DNA from: FEN-1279 sp964400285 | Lineage (GTDB): Bacteria; Bacteroidota; Ignavibacteria; Tepidaquicellales; Tepidaquicellaceae | NCBI GenBank assembly: GCA_964400285.1 | Contig: CAYNTK010000005.1 | Span: forward strand, 184,932-248,931 | Reading direction: 5' to 3' | DNA: 64,000 nt | Part shown: positions 1 through 8,942 of the stretch, in pieces | Layout of the letters: every line of letters starts with the position of its first letter | Position numbering within the stretch: the stretch's first letter is position 1 | Notes under the pieces: model-generated | The model's input: the letters and a program-made list of their open reading frames with translations, nothing else | Told to the model about the DNA's origin: nothing | Databases searched by the model: none | Position numbers and translations under genes: made by a program

Positions 1-2
1 TA

Positions 3-488
3 AACGATACTGTTAAAAAATTAAGTTTGGAGATACAATTACCACAAGCAATTGGATTTGGAATTACCAAAAGTATTGGTAAACAAGTAATTTTATCAGG
101 GGATGTTTTGTGGCAACAGTGGGAAAAGTTTATTCCAGGTAATCTTGCTGTTAATAATTATACAAATTCTTTAAGATATGGATTGGGTGCGGAAATTCTT
201 CCTGCAATAAAATCTGACAAAACTTTTTGGGAAAGTTTAACTTATAGAGTTGGTTTGTTTTATGATATTTCATACTATACTATAAATGGTGAAAAGGTTA
301 ATAGATTTGGATTTGGTATCGGGTTTGGTATTCCCTTGAGTAGTTTTAACTCTATTGATTTAGGTATAAGCTATTCTTTGAGAGGGAAATCTGAAAATGG
401 ATTTATAAAAGAAGATTATCTTAAGCTCACTGCTGGTTTGAATTTCGGCGAATTATGGTTCATAAGACCTAAAGATGAAGATAAATAA
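3..488 (+). CDS. Outer-membrane beta-barrel protein, C-terminal part
   Basis: The frame is open from the left edge, so this is the last ~161 codons of a gene that begins outside the window. The residues alternate hydrophobic and polar with many Gly and aromatic positions, as in transmembrane beta-strands (for example FGFGIGFGIPL and DLGISYSL). The tail 'LTAGLNFGELWFI' resembles the last strands of FadL/OmpP1-like or PorV-like barrels of the Bacteroidota/Chlorobiota. A place in the outer membrane is inferred from this pattern; a transport substrate cannot be named from this part. The gene ends 22 bases before rpiB on the same strand and may be co-transcribed with it. Confidence 0.6.
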   Translation, partial: NDTVKKLSLEIQLPQAIGFGITKSIGKQVILSGDVLWQQWEKFIPGNLAVNNYTNSLRYGLGAEILPAIKSDKTFWESLTYRVGLFYDISYYTINGEKVNRFGFGIGFGIPLSSFNSIDLGISYSLRGKSENGFIKEDYLKLTAGLNFGELWFIRPKDEDK

Positions 489-510
489 TCAATAAATTTT
501 TTATAGAAAA

Positions 511-945
511 ATGATAATATCAATTGGTTCTGACCACAGAGGATTTGAACTTAAAGAGAGAATTAAAGAATATCTGAAATCAAAAAAAGTTAAAGTTATT
601 GATTTTGGTACTGATTCTAATGCAAGTGCTGATTATCCTGATTTTGCTCAAAAAGTCGGAATTAGTGTTGCTAAAGGTGAATCGAAATATGGGATTGCAA
701 TTTGCGGAAGTGGAATTGGTGTAAGCATTGCGGCGAATAAAGTAAAAGGTATTAGGGCAGTAAATGCAACAAACAGCGATATGGCAGAGATGTCGAGAAA
801 ACACAATAATGCAAACGTAATTTGTTTTGGTGCAGACTTTATAGATTTTGATACCGCTGTTAAATATTGGGAAATATTTGCCAATACCGATTTTGAAGGT
901 GGAGAAAGACATAATAGGAGAATAGAAAAAATAAATAATATTTAA
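511..945 (+). CDS. rpiB: Ribose-5-phosphate isomerase B
   Basis: The enzyme interconverts ribose 5-phosphate and ribulose 5-phosphate in the non-oxidative pentose phosphate pathway, in the cytoplasm. The protein has 144 residues, normal for the RpiB/LacAB family. The N-terminus 'MIISIGSDHRGFELK' is the family signature, with His9 and Arg10. 'GIAICGSGIGVSIAANK' holds the catalytic Cys65 in the phosphate-binding loop, and His98 lies in 'KHNNANV'. It is the first complete gene of a run rpiB-glyA-tatC-polyprenyl synthase with short gaps, so these are probably one transcript. All key residues are present. Confidence 0.96.
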   Translation: MIISIGSDHRGFELKERIKEYLKSKKVKVIDFGTDSNASADYPDFAQKVGISVAKGESKYGIAICGSGIGVSIAANKVKGIRAVNATNSDMAEMSRKHNNANVICFGADFIDFDTAVKYWEIFANTDFEGGERHNRRIEKINNI

Positions 946-969
946 AATAAATTTTCAAAATATTTCAAT

Positions 970-2265
970 ATGAATACTAATCTTGAACAAACCGATAAAG
1001 AAATTTTTGATGTAATAGTAAACGAAACTAACCGTCAGGCAGATAAACTCGAATTAATTGCTTCCGAAAATTTTGTTTCGAAAGCAGTTATGGAAGCACA
1101 GGGCTCGACTTTGACAAACAAATATGCAGAAGGATATCCTGCTAAAAGATATTATGGCGGATGCGAATGGGTCGATGTTGCGGAGAATCTTGCTCGAGAC
1201 AGAGCAAAAAAATTATTCGGAGCAGAATATACAAACGTTCAACCGCATTCTGGAAGCCAGGCAAATATGGCAGTTTATATGTCTTTCTTGAAACCCGGGG
1301 ATAAAGTAATGGGAATGAATCTATCTCATGGAGGGCATTTAACACACGGTTCACCAGTAAATTTTTCGGGACAACTTTATAAGTTTGTCGCTTATGGCGT
1401 TCATCCCGATACAGGTTACATTGATTATCAAAATGTAGAGGACGTAGCGAAGGCAGAAAAACCAAAGATGATTACCGTTGGTGCGAGTGCTTATTCCAGA
1501 AATATCGATTACAAAAAATTTCGTGAAATCGCAGATATGGTAGGAGCTTTTCTTTTTGCCGATATAGCACATCCGGCGGGATTAATTGCAAAGAAATTAT
1601 TGAATGACCCGCTGCCGCATTGTCATGTAGTTGCTACAACTACTCATAAGACATTAAGAGGACCGAGAGGTGGAATGATTATGATTGGTAAAGATTACGA
1701 GAATCCATTTGGTTTAAAAGCTCCGAAGTCAGGTCGCATAAAAATGATGAGTGAGCTTATAGATTCGATGGTGATGCCCGGAGTTCAGGGCGGACCGCTT
1801 ATGCACGTAATTGCGGCTAAAGCAGTCGCCTTCAAGGAAGCATTGGAGCCGTCGTTCGAGGTTTATGCGAAGCAGGTAATCAGCAATGCAAAAGCTTTTG
1901 CTAATAAGTTAATATCTTTAGATTACAAAATTATTTCGGGTGGTACGGATAATCACCTTATGCTTGTTGATTTGAGAAATAAAAATATTACGGGAAAAGC
2001 TGCGCAGGAAGCTTTAGATGAAGTTGGAATTACCTGTAATAAAAACGGTGTTCCATTCGATGACAAGAGTCCAATGATAACAAGCGGAATTCGGCTCGGA
2101 ACTCCCGCTTTAACCACAAGAGGAATGAAAGAACCCGAATTTGAACTTATTGCAGAATTAATTAATAAAGTGGTAACAAATCCAACCGATGAAAAAGTAA
2201 GAGCGGAAGTGCGTGAAGAAGTAAAGAAATTAACCTCTCGCTTTTCGATGTATGGAACACGATGA
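970..2265 (+). CDS. glyA: Serine hydroxymethyltransferase
   Basis: This PLP enzyme converts serine and tetrahydrofolate to glycine and 5,10-methylene-THF, the main source of one-carbon units. The 431 residues are typical of bacterial SHMT. 'ELIASENF' near residue 28 is the family signature. Asp198 and His201 in 'FADIAHPAG' contact PLP, and Lys227 in 'THKTLRGPRGG' is the Schiff-base lysine. The ATG start lies 24 bases after rpiB. The 3' end overlaps the annotated start of tatC by 14 bases, which suggests translational coupling. The codons look richer in G and C than those of the neighbours, as often seen in highly expressed genes. Confidence 0.98.
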   Translation: MNTNLEQTDKEIFDVIVNETNRQADKLELIASENFVSKAVMEAQGSTLTNKYAEGYPAKRYYGGCEWVDVAENLARDRAKKLFGAEYTNVQPHSGSQANMAVYMSFLKPGDKVMGMNLSHGGHLTHGSPVNFSGQLYKFVAYGVHPDTGYIDYQNVEDVAKAEKPKMITVGASAYSRNIDYKKFREIADMVGAFLFADIAHPAGLIAKKLLNDPLPHCHVVATTTHKTLRGPRGGMIMIGKDYENPFGLKAPKSGRIKMMSELIDSMVMPGVQGGPLMHVIAAKAVAFKEALEPSFEVYAKQVISNAKAFANKLISLDYKIISGGTDNHLMLVDLRNKNITGKAAQEALDEVGITCNKNGVPFDDKSPMITSGIRLGTPALTTRGMKEPEFELIAELINKVVTNPTDEKVRAEVREEVKKLTSRFSMYGTR

Positions 2266-2989
2266 GAAAGATATGTCGTTTCTCGAACATCTTGAGGAAT
2301 TAAGATGGCGTATAATTAAAGCTTTAATAGGTGTAGTTATTGGTGGTGTGATAGTTGGTTTTTTTATTGATTGGATTGTGAATAATATTTTGTTTGCACC
2401 TGCAAAAAATACTGTTCCGCCTTTAACGATTATAAACTTGAAACCGTATGGTCAATTTTTACTTTATATGGAAGTGATACTTATTGGTGGTGTAATATTA
2501 AGTATTCCGAATATTATTTATCAGTTCTGGAGATTTATCGAACCTGCTCTAAAACCGAATGAAAGAAAATATATTGTCAGCATTGTGTTATTTACCACCA
2601 TTTGTTTTCTTTCCGGAGTTATATTTTCGTATTATTTATTATTACCAGCAGCACTCGGATTTTTTGCAGGTTTTGGAACAACTATTATAGAAAACAATAT
2701 TGCCGCAAACGAATATCTTAGTTTTGTTATATCTATGGTTTTAGCTTCAGGCTTGGTTTTCGAATTGCCAATGGCTTCGTTTTTTCTTTCGAAGATTGGA
2801 ATTTTAAAACCTGCTTTTATGAGGAAATACAGACGTCACGCTGTTATTGGTATCTTGTTGCTTGCTGCTATAGTTACACCAGGACCGGATATTACGAGCC
2901 AGGTATTGCTTGCAATACCGCTTTTTATATTGTATGAAATCAGTATTCTAATTTGTAAATATTCGCAAAGAAAAAATAAACCGGAATAA
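2252..2989 (+). CDS. tatC: Sec-independent protein translocase TatC
   Basis: TatC is the multi-span inner-membrane receptor for twin-arginine signal peptides. The protein has 245 residues and the conserved N-terminal motif 'SFLEHLEELRWRI' (about residues 9-21), which sits before the first membrane helix. Further hydrophobic segments follow at about 25-45, 75-95, 110-130, 155-175 and 195-230, with the conserved 'FRY..HAVIGILLLAAIVTPGPD'-like region near the last helices. The start used overlaps glyA by 14 bases; a second in-frame ATG at 2273 would remove the overlap. No tatA/tatB gene is in view. TatC implies that folded, often cofactor-bearing proteins are exported. Confidence 0.95.
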   Translation: MEHDEKDMSFLEHLEELRWRIIKALIGVVIGGVIVGFFIDWIVNNILFAPAKNTVPPLTIINLKPYGQFLLYMEVILIGGVILSIPNIIYQFWRFIEPALKPNERKYIVSIVLFTTICFLSGVIFSYYLLLPAALGFFAGFGTTIIENNIAANEYLSFVISMVLASGLVFELPMASFFLSKIGILKPAFMRKYRRHAVIGILLLAAIVTPGPDITSQVLLAIPLFILYEISILICKYSQRKNKPE

Positions 2990-3020
2990 TCCGATTGATT
3001 TAATTTGCAGAAAGAAATAA

Positions 3021-3989
3021 ATGAATTTAAAACAGATAATATCACCGATTACATCAGAGCTTGAAGAATTTCAAAAACAATTTGCCGGTTCTTTGAAATC
3101 AAAAGTTGCACTAATAGATTTAATCACACGCTACATCCTTAAGCAAAAAGGCAAAAAAATCCGTCCCGTACTTGTTTTGCTCAGTGCCAAACTCTGCGGA
3201 GAAATAAACCAGCGAACTTATATTGCGGCAAATCTTGTTGAGTTACTTCATACGGCAACCTTGATTCACGATGATGTTGTTGACGATGCAAAGAAAAGAA
3301 GGGGACTTGCATCTATAAATGCAGTATGGAAAAACAAAGCTTCCGTATTGATAGGTGATTTTCTTTTATCAAAAGGTCTATTAATTTCTCTTGAAAATAA
3401 AGAATGCGAATTTTTACATACTACCTCTGAAGCAGTTAGAAGAATGAGTGAAGGAGAACTTCTGCAAATACAAAAGGCACGTAACTTTGACGCTACCGAA
3501 GAGACTTATTTTAAAGTTATTTCCGATAAAACTGCATCGCTTATAAAGACCTGTTGCAAACTTGGTGCTTTAAGCACTACTAAAGACGAAAATAAAATAA
3601 ATGCATTATCGGAATACGGAGAAAATCTCGGAATCGCTTTCCAGTTGCGTGACGACCTGCTCGATTATGTCGGTCGTAAAAAACTTCTTGGAAAATCTAC
3701 GGGCAACGATGTGAAAGAAAAAAAATTTACATTGCCCCTTATTTATTCACTTGAAAATGCTCCGAAGAAAAAAGCAAATGAAATTATGAAATTAATTAAA
3801 AGCGAATCTATTAAGAAATTTGAATCGGTATATTATTTTGTCGAAGAGTATGGGGGTATCGATTACGCAATAGAAAAAGCAGACCTGTATGGAAAAAAAG
3901 CTACCGATGCAATAAATGACTTTTCAGATTCCGAAGCAAAAACTTCTCTTGTCGAACTCGTGAATTTTGTGACGAAAAGGGAGTACTAA
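3021..3989 (+). CDS. Polyprenyl diphosphate synthase (trans-isoprenyl transferase)
   Basis: The protein extends allylic diphosphates with isopentenyl diphosphate to make the side chain of quinones or a related polyprenyl chain. Its 322 residues match the octaprenyl/heptaprenyl synthase size. The first aspartate-rich motif is 'IHDDVVDDA' (Asp84, 85, 88, 89), followed by 'RRG'. The second is 'QLRDDLLDYVG' near residues 208-218. 'KKIRPVLVLLSA' near residue 45 binds IPP. The product length cannot be read from the sequence, so I leave out ispB or hepT. It lies 31 bases after tatC and ends the four-gene run. Confidence 0.92.
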   Translation: MNLKQIISPITSELEEFQKQFAGSLKSKVALIDLITRYILKQKGKKIRPVLVLLSAKLCGEINQRTYIAANLVELLHTATLIHDDVVDDAKKRRGLASINAVWKNKASVLIGDFLLSKGLLISLENKECEFLHTTSEAVRRMSEGELLQIQKARNFDATEETYFKVISDKTASLIKTCCKLGALSTTKDENKINALSEYGENLGIAFQLRDDLLDYVGRKKLLGKSTGNDVKEKKFTLPLIYSLENAPKKKANEIMKLIKSESIKKFESVYYFVEEYGGIDYAIEKADLYGKKATDAINDFSDSEAKTSLVELVNFVTKREY

Positions 3990-3990
3990 A

Positions 3991-4498
3991 GTAGAAAGTA
4001 TAAGGTAGAAAGTAGAATTTTTTTATAACCTAAAAAATAATTAATTCTCATTATGAGCATAGAGAAATTTGAGGATATTATTGTTTGACAAAAATCTAAA
4101 GAAATTACGATTGACACATATAAAATCTTTCGTAACTTAAAAGATTTTAATTTTAAATCTCAAATAGAGAGAGCTTCTGTATCTATTATGAATAATATTG
4201 CTGAAGGATTCGAAAGAAAAACAAATAATGAATATAAATATTTCTTATATATTGCCAAAGGAAGTGCCGGAGAATTTAGAAGTATGATTTACTTGGCAAA
4301 AGAATTAGGATACATCTCACAGAATCAATTCGATTTACTATATGATAAAATTTTAGTTATATCAAAAATGTTAGCTAAATTCATTCAATCTCTAAAGTAA
4401 CTTATAAAGAAATCAAAAGAATTTGAATTAATTTTTTGCTTTAACTTACTACTTTCAGTCTTCTTCTTACCTTCTACCTTCTACTTTATACTTTATAC
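3991..4498. repeat. Imperfect inverted repeat bracketing a four-helix-bundle gene
   Basis: A purine-rich arm at 3991-4017 ('gtagaaagtataaggtag...') is matched in reverse complement by 4464-4498 ('...ctactttatactttatac'). The arms agree over most of about 27 positions. The 508-base unit between the outer edges holds only the interrupted four-helix-bundle reading frame. The right arm runs over the last codons of the TrmH-type gene. A second unit of the same size and content is at 37169-37641. No target-site duplication is obvious. Confidence 0.55.
4053..4400 (+). pseudogene. Four-helix-bundle (S23-type) protein, interrupted by an in-frame TGA
   Basis: The reading frame from the ATG at 4053 begins 'MSIEKFEDIIV', then TGA at 4086-4088, then 'QKSKEITIDTYKIF' and on through 'ASVSIMNNIAEGFERK' to the stop at 4398. 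Proteins of this family (four helix bundle, first known from 23S rRNA intervening sequences) usually read 'FEDLIVWQK' here, so the TGA stands exactly where TGG for Trp is expected. The rest of the ~115-codon frame is intact, with the family's 'NIAEG' motif. Translation could restart at the ATG at 4188, giving 70 residues. The function of the family is not settled; members are small helical proteins that form oligomers. Confidence 0.8.
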
Positions 4499-5019
4499 GC
4501 TCTTAGTATCTGGTAAATCGCAATACCATACGCTACCGAAACATTAAGTGACTGCTTCATTCCGAACATAGGAATTTCCACTGAAAAATCTGCAAGCTCG
4601 ATTATTTCTTTCGATACACCAGTAATTTCATTTCCGACCACAAGGCATACTGGAAAATCATTTTTCTTAAAATCCCAAATTAATCTTTTCTCATCCGTAA
4701 TTTCGAGAACGCAGATTTTTATTCCTTCTGATTTCAATTTTTTTATTACTTCAATTGGGTCTTTTTGATATTCCCACGGAACGCTAAGCGTAGAGCCGAG
4801 TGCGACTTTTTCTATTTCTTTTCTTGGTGGGTAGGGTGTGTATCCTGTTAAATATAATTTTTTAATAAATGCTCCGTCCGATGTTCTGAATATCGCTCCA
4901 ACATTATATATGCTTCTTATATTATCGCAGAGAGCATAAATCGGATGTCGCTCAAAATTATTTATAACCGTTAAATCCTTCCTGTTTATTTTTATTTCTG
5001 CGTGACTCAGTTTCTTCAT
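4486..5019 (-). CDS. TrmH/SpoU-family RNA 2'-O-methyltransferase
   Basis: This is a SAM-dependent RNA ribose methyltransferase of the knotted SPOUT fold. The three family motifs are present: 'NIRSIYNVGAIFRTSDGA' (about residues 33-50, with the catalytic Asn and Arg), 'VGNEITGVS' (about 128-136) and 'MFGMKQSLNVSVA' (about 151-164), which form the SAM-binding knot. At 177 residues it is a short, single-domain type like TrmL or the plain TrmH domain, without the N-terminal substrate-binding domain of RlmB. The substrate, tRNA or rRNA, is not decided by sequence. It is convergent with the four-helix-bundle unit, whose right repeat arm covers its last codons. Confidence 0.88.
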   Translation of the reverse strand: MKKLSHAEIKINRKDLTVINNFERHPIYALCDNIRSIYNVGAIFRTSDGAFIKKLYLTGYTPYPPRKEIEKVALGSTLSVPWEYQKDPIEVIKKLKSEGIKICVLEITDEKRLIWDFKKNDFPVCLVVGNEITGVSKEIIELADFSVEIPMFGMKQSLNVSVAYGIAIYQILRAYKV

Positions 5020-5310
5020 AACACAAGTTACAATTATTTTATTTTGAATTCAGTGGAAAAAACACTTTTTGTCATTATAGAATGTTGAGTGTTATTTGTG
5101 AAATCCCGATGTTTTTTATCGGGGCTCTTAATGAAATCCATTATTTTTTTCATAGTTGGTGTTTAATCGCCACGTGGCGAGCGTCATCAGCGACAGAATT
5201 AAATACCATATATAAAAATTACATCCCTTTGGGATTGAATAGAAAACAATAATCTTTCTTCTTTTTTCCACTTCAAAAATGAAAAATCTTAATTAACTTG
5301 AATAGTGGAT
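5020..5310. other. Divergent intergenic region with three short palindromes
   Basis: This gap separates the minus-strand methyltransferase from the plus-strand helicase, so it should hold both promoters. It contains a hairpin 'cccgat(gttttt)tatcggg' near 5106-5124, a perfect 12-base palindrome 'cgccacgtggcg' at 5168-5179, and 'atccctttgggat' at 5223-5235. These stand out against the AT-rich background and look like remains of small dispersed palindromic repeats. No open reading frame is convincing. Confidence 0.45.
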
Positions 5311-7287
5311 ATGAAAAATAAAATAATTGATTTCTTTTCTGATGAAGGGATACTATCGAGTAAGTTCGAGCTTTACGAATTCCGGAAATCCCAGCTGGAT
5401 ATGGCTTTGGGAGTATTAGAATCGCTCGAAAGCAAATCGCATATTTTCATTGAAGCTCCAACAGGAATCGGGAAAAGTTTTGCATACTTAGTCCCTGCAA
5501 TATATTACGCAAAGAAAAACAAAAAGAAAGCAATTATCTCTACCCATACGATAAACCTTCAGGAACAATTGATTGGGAAAGATATTCCATTCCTGCAAGA
5601 GCATTTACCGGTTGAGTTTAAAGCTGCTTTGATAAAAGGGAAAAATAATTACATCTGTCCGAAGAGATTAAAATCTGCTTATGAAAATGCTTACTCACTT
5701 TTTGAAAACGATGAAATAAAATTATTAGATAAAATATACAATTGGTCGAAACAAACAACAGACGGGACTCTTTCGGATATTCCGTTTCAGGTAATTCCGA
5801 ATGTCTGGGGCAGTGTTTGTGCCGAAAGAGGAATCTGCACAAGCAAAACCTGTGGTAATATCGAAGATACAGAATGCTTTTATGCAAAAGCAAAATATCG
5901 GATATCACAAGCAGACGTGGTTGTTGTGAATCACCATTTGTTTTTCACCCTTTTTGCGGGAGTAAAAGATATAGATGATGAAGGTTATATATATAAAAAT
6001 GATTTTGTGATTTTTGATGAAGCTCATACTCTCGAAACCGTAGCGGCTGAACATATAATACCTGCTATCTCCCGCGAAATGATTAAATATCATTTGTTAA
6101 GATTGTATAACGAAAGAAAGAAAAAAGGTTTTCTTGTTTCCTTTCCTTTTCTTCATATAATTCCAGTAATTCAAAATCTTCTCGAAGTCAATCAATATTT
6201 TTTTCAGGAAATTAAAAGAGAACTCTTTCGAAACAGAGATGAAAAAAAACTTGCCCTTCGCGTAACAGAAAAAAATATCGTTAAGAATATTTTAAAAGAT
6301 GAAATTGAAAACCTTTTAAAAAGTTTAAGAGGTTTAAGGCAGTATTGCAAAAACGATTTGCAAGAAAATGAACTAACCGATTATATTTTAAGGTTTGGTG
6401 AATTCAGTCGTTTAATAGAAGATTTTATGCAATTAAAAGGTGAAGAAAAAAATTATGTTTACTGGGTTGAGTTATCTTCGCAAAAAGAAGATGCAAATAT
6501 TTCTCTTTGCGTTTCTCCCATAGATATTTCGGAATTTTTCAGAGAAAATATTTTTAAACCTAATAACTCCTGCATATTAACGAGTGCGACTTTAACCGTG
6601 AGTAACAATTTCGGATATTTTAAAAAAAGGCTTGGGGCAGAAGTAGCCTGTGAATTACAACTTCCAACCCAATTCGATTTTTACAGACAGGTGAAGATGT
6701 ATATTCCAAAAGATATTCCCGAACCACAAAAAGAAAACAACGAATTATATAATATAAAATTAAAAGAGTGGATTAATTACTTTATCAAAATGACCGAAGG
6801 GAAAGCTCTTGTTTTATTTACAAATTCATTTTTATTGAGGAAAATTGGTGGAGAACTCAGAGATGAACTTGCAAATGAAAACATCGAAATATTAATGCAA
6901 GGTGAAGGAATATCGAGAAAAAATTTATTAAACAATTTTAAAGAAAATACTAATTCGGTTTTACTCGGACTGGATAGTTTCTGGCTTGGTGTAGATGTGC
7001 CGGGTGAATCACTTAGTAATTTAATTATCACTCGCTTACCTTTTTCTGTCCCCGATCATCCATTGATTCAGGCAAAGCTTGAATTTATAGATTTAAATGG
7101 AGGAAATAGTTTTATGGATTATTCTTTGCCAGAAGCTATTTTGAAATTTAGGCAAGGCATAGGAAGGTTAATTAGACATAAAACAGATACTGGAATAATA
7201 GCAATTTTAGACCCGCGTATTCTTACGAAATCTTATGGTAAACACTTCTTAAATTCCATTGATGAATGCCCAATTGAAATAATCTAA
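5311..7287 (+). CDS. DinG/XPD-like ATP-dependent helicase with Fe-S domain
   Basis: This is a superfamily 2 helicase of the DinG/XPD group, which unwinds DNA 5' to 3' in repair or at R-loops. Walker A is 'APTGIGKSFAY' (about residues 49-59) and the DEAH box is 'FDEAHTLE' (about 235-242). Between them are cysteines that fit the group's 4Fe-4S cluster: one in 'NNYICPKRL' (about 113) and a cluster in 'CAERGICTSKTCGN...EC' (about 169-190). Helicase motifs V-VI appear as 'GLDSFWLGVDVPG' and 'RQGIGRLIRH'. I start at the ATG at 5311; a GTG two codons upstream (5305) is possible. It stands alone between unlike genes. Confidence 0.93.
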   Translation: MKNKIIDFFSDEGILSSKFELYEFRKSQLDMALGVLESLESKSHIFIEAPTGIGKSFAYLVPAIYYAKKNKKKAIISTHTINLQEQLIGKDIPFLQEHLPVEFKAALIKGKNNYICPKRLKSAYENAYSLFENDEIKLLDKIYNWSKQTTDGTLSDIPFQVIPNVWGSVCAERGICTSKTCGNIEDTECFYAKAKYRISQADVVVVNHHLFFTLFAGVKDIDDEGYIYKNDFVIFDEAHTLETVAAEHIIPAISREMIKYHLLRLYNERKKKGFLVSFPFLHIIPVIQNLLEVNQYFFQEIKRELFRNRDEKKLALRVTEKNIVKNILKDEIENLLKSLRGLRQYCKNDLQENELTDYILRFGEFSRLIEDFMQLKGEEKNYVYWVELSSQKEDANISLCVSPIDISEFFRENIFKPNNSCILTSATLTVSNNFGYFKKRLGAEVACELQLPTQFDFYRQVKMYIPKDIPEPQKENNELYNIKLKEWINYFIKMTEGKALVLFTNSFLLRKIGGELRDELANENIEILMQGEGISRKNLLNNFKENTNSVLLGLDSFWLGVDVPGESLSNLIITRLPFSVPDHPLIQAKLEFIDLNGGNSFMDYSLPEAILKFRQGIGRLIRHKTDTGIIAILDPRILTKSYGKHFLNSIDECPIEII

Positions 7288-7404
7288 ATTTTTTTCTAAT
7301 TTCATAAAATTCTTTATTTTTCTCTATCAATAATTGTTAAATCTTTTACATTTTCAAATACTCAATTTCATTTTATATGTAGTTGCAAATAAGTATTTTC
7401 TTAT

Positions 7405-8925
7405 ATGGAAAATTTAGATAACGAAAAATTACAATCGGAACCTGTTAAAAATGGATTGAATGATCATCAGGAAATTGATAATCAGGAGCTGTTAAAAACA
7501 GTAATACCTTCGACTCCCGAATCAGAAAAATGTATAATTGACGTGAATAAATCGATATATTCAAATGCAAGAGCTTGTGCAGTTAAAATTCTTGTCAGAT
7601 GCGAGCGTTCAGATGCTTATCTGGAAAAATTGATTGATACTGAGTTTAAAAACACACTTTTAAATGATTTTGATAAATCATTATTAAATGAGCTTACACA
7701 TGGTGTAATTAGGTGGTTAAGAAGACTTGATTGGTTTTTAAATGGATTTTACAGAGGACAGTATGAAAAATGTCTCTCGGATGTAAAAAACGCAATGCGA
7801 GTTGCATTATATCAAATTCTTTTTCTCAATAAAATACCATATTCCGCCGCTGTAAATGAAGCAGTTGAATTTGTTAAAAAAGTAAGAGGTGATAAACTTG
7901 CTGGTGTTGTCAATGGATTATTGCGAACGATTATCAGAACTCTTGATGCTCTTGTATGGCCAACAAGAGAAATCGACGAAGTAAATTATCTTGGTATTAT
8001 CCAATCACATCCAAACTGGATGGTAAGAAGATGGATTTCAAGATTTGGTTTTGATGAAGCTCAAAAGCTTTGTGAAGCAAATAATAAAAGACCTTTTTTA
8101 ACTATCAGAGTTAATAAATCTAAAATTAACATTGACGATTTTCATCCTCATATGCAAGAATTAAATATACCTTATTCTCAGTGTTGTTACCTTGACTATT
8201 TCTTCACTACGAAAATGATGAACAAAATCTATAGCGATGAATTTTTTAAAAAAGGTTATTTTACTGTTCAAGATGAAAGTGCTGGTCTGGTTTCACATCT
8301 ATTGGCTCCACGCGAAGGGGATTTGATTCTTGATGTTTGTGCTGCACCGGGTGGAAAAGCTTCGCATATATCCGAATTAACAAATAATAAATGTAAAATA
8401 ATTGCCATTGATAAATATCTTTCGCGTGTTGAAACTATGAAAAAAAATTTTGAAAGATTTGAATTATCTAATGTCCTTGCTTTTCACGAAGATATAAGCA
8501 ATCCAAAAACTGATTTAATGAAATCCAAAATTTTAGGAAAAGTTGACAAAGTTCTCGTAGATGCACCTTGTTCTGGTCTTGGTGTGCTGTCGAAAAAACC
8601 TGATATTAAATGGAAAAGAGAACCGAAAGATATATATGAACTTCAAAACCTTCAACTCAATTTACTCGATCGTGCCTCAGAATATGTGAAACCTTATGGA
8701 GTTTTAGTTTACAGTACTTGTACTATAGAAACAGATGAAAATATTGATGTTGTAAAAAAATTTTTAGAGAAGCATAATGAATATGAAATTGACGATGCAA
8801 AAAATTATCTTCCGTCAGATGTGGTTGGAAAAGATGGTTGTATGGAATTATTTCCACACATACACAATACCGATGGAGCATTTGCAGTACGTCTAATTAA
8901 AAATCTAAATAAAAAAAGCCCTTAA
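7405..8925 (+). CDS. rsmB: 16S rRNA (cytosine-967-C5)-methyltransferase RsmB
   Basis: RsmB methylates C967 of 16S rRNA using SAM. An NusB-like helical domain spans about residues 50-200, and the Rossmann methyltransferase domain fills the C-terminal half. The SAM loop is 'LDVCAAPGGKASH' (about 309-321). The two m5C cysteines are in 'VDAPCSGLGVLSKKPD' (about 384) and 'VYSTCTIETDEN' (about 436). At 506 residues it is longer than usual, because about 50 acidic residues of low complexity precede the NusB domain. Its stop codon lies inside the left arm of a terminator hairpin. Confidence 0.95.
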   Translation: MENLDNEKLQSEPVKNGLNDHQEIDNQELLKTVIPSTPESEKCIIDVNKSIYSNARACAVKILVRCERSDAYLEKLIDTEFKNTLLNDFDKSLLNELTHGVIRWLRRLDWFLNGFYRGQYEKCLSDVKNAMRVALYQILFLNKIPYSAAVNEAVEFVKKVRGDKLAGVVNGLLRTIIRTLDALVWPTREIDEVNYLGIIQSHPNWMVRRWISRFGFDEAQKLCEANNKRPFLTIRVNKSKINIDDFHPHMQELNIPYSQCCYLDYFFTTKMMNKIYSDEFFKKGYFTVQDESAGLVSHLLAPREGDLILDVCAAPGGKASHISELTNNKCKIIAIDKYLSRVETMKKNFERFELSNVLAFHEDISNPKTDLMKSKILGKVDKVLVDAPCSGLGVLSKKPDIKWKREPKDIYELQNLQLNLLDRASEYVKPYGVLVYSTCTIETDENIDVVKKFLEKHNEYEIDDAKNYLPSDVVGKDGCMELFPHIHNTDGAFAVRLIKNLNKKSP

Positions 8926-8942
8926 GAATTTACTTAAGGGCT
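8917..8942. terminator. Bidirectional intrinsic terminator, rsmB / LysM gene
   Basis: The 10-base perfect stem 'agcccttaag' / 'cttaagggct' (8917-8926 and 8933-8942) has a 6-base loop, a T-rich tail to the right and an A run to the left. It sits between convergent genes, so it can end both transcripts. The rsmB stop codon (8923-8925) is within the left arm. Confidence 0.85.

Noticed and set aside
4086..4088. Selenocysteine at the TGA of the four-helix-bundle gene
   Set aside because: The family has Trp, not Cys, at this place, and there is no evident SECIS-like hairpin just after the codon.
4053..4400. Genetic code change with TGA read as Trp
   Set aside because: TGA ends several intact genes (for example glyA at 2263-2265 and the TsaC/Sua5 gene at 49254-49256), and Trp is coded by TGG throughout.
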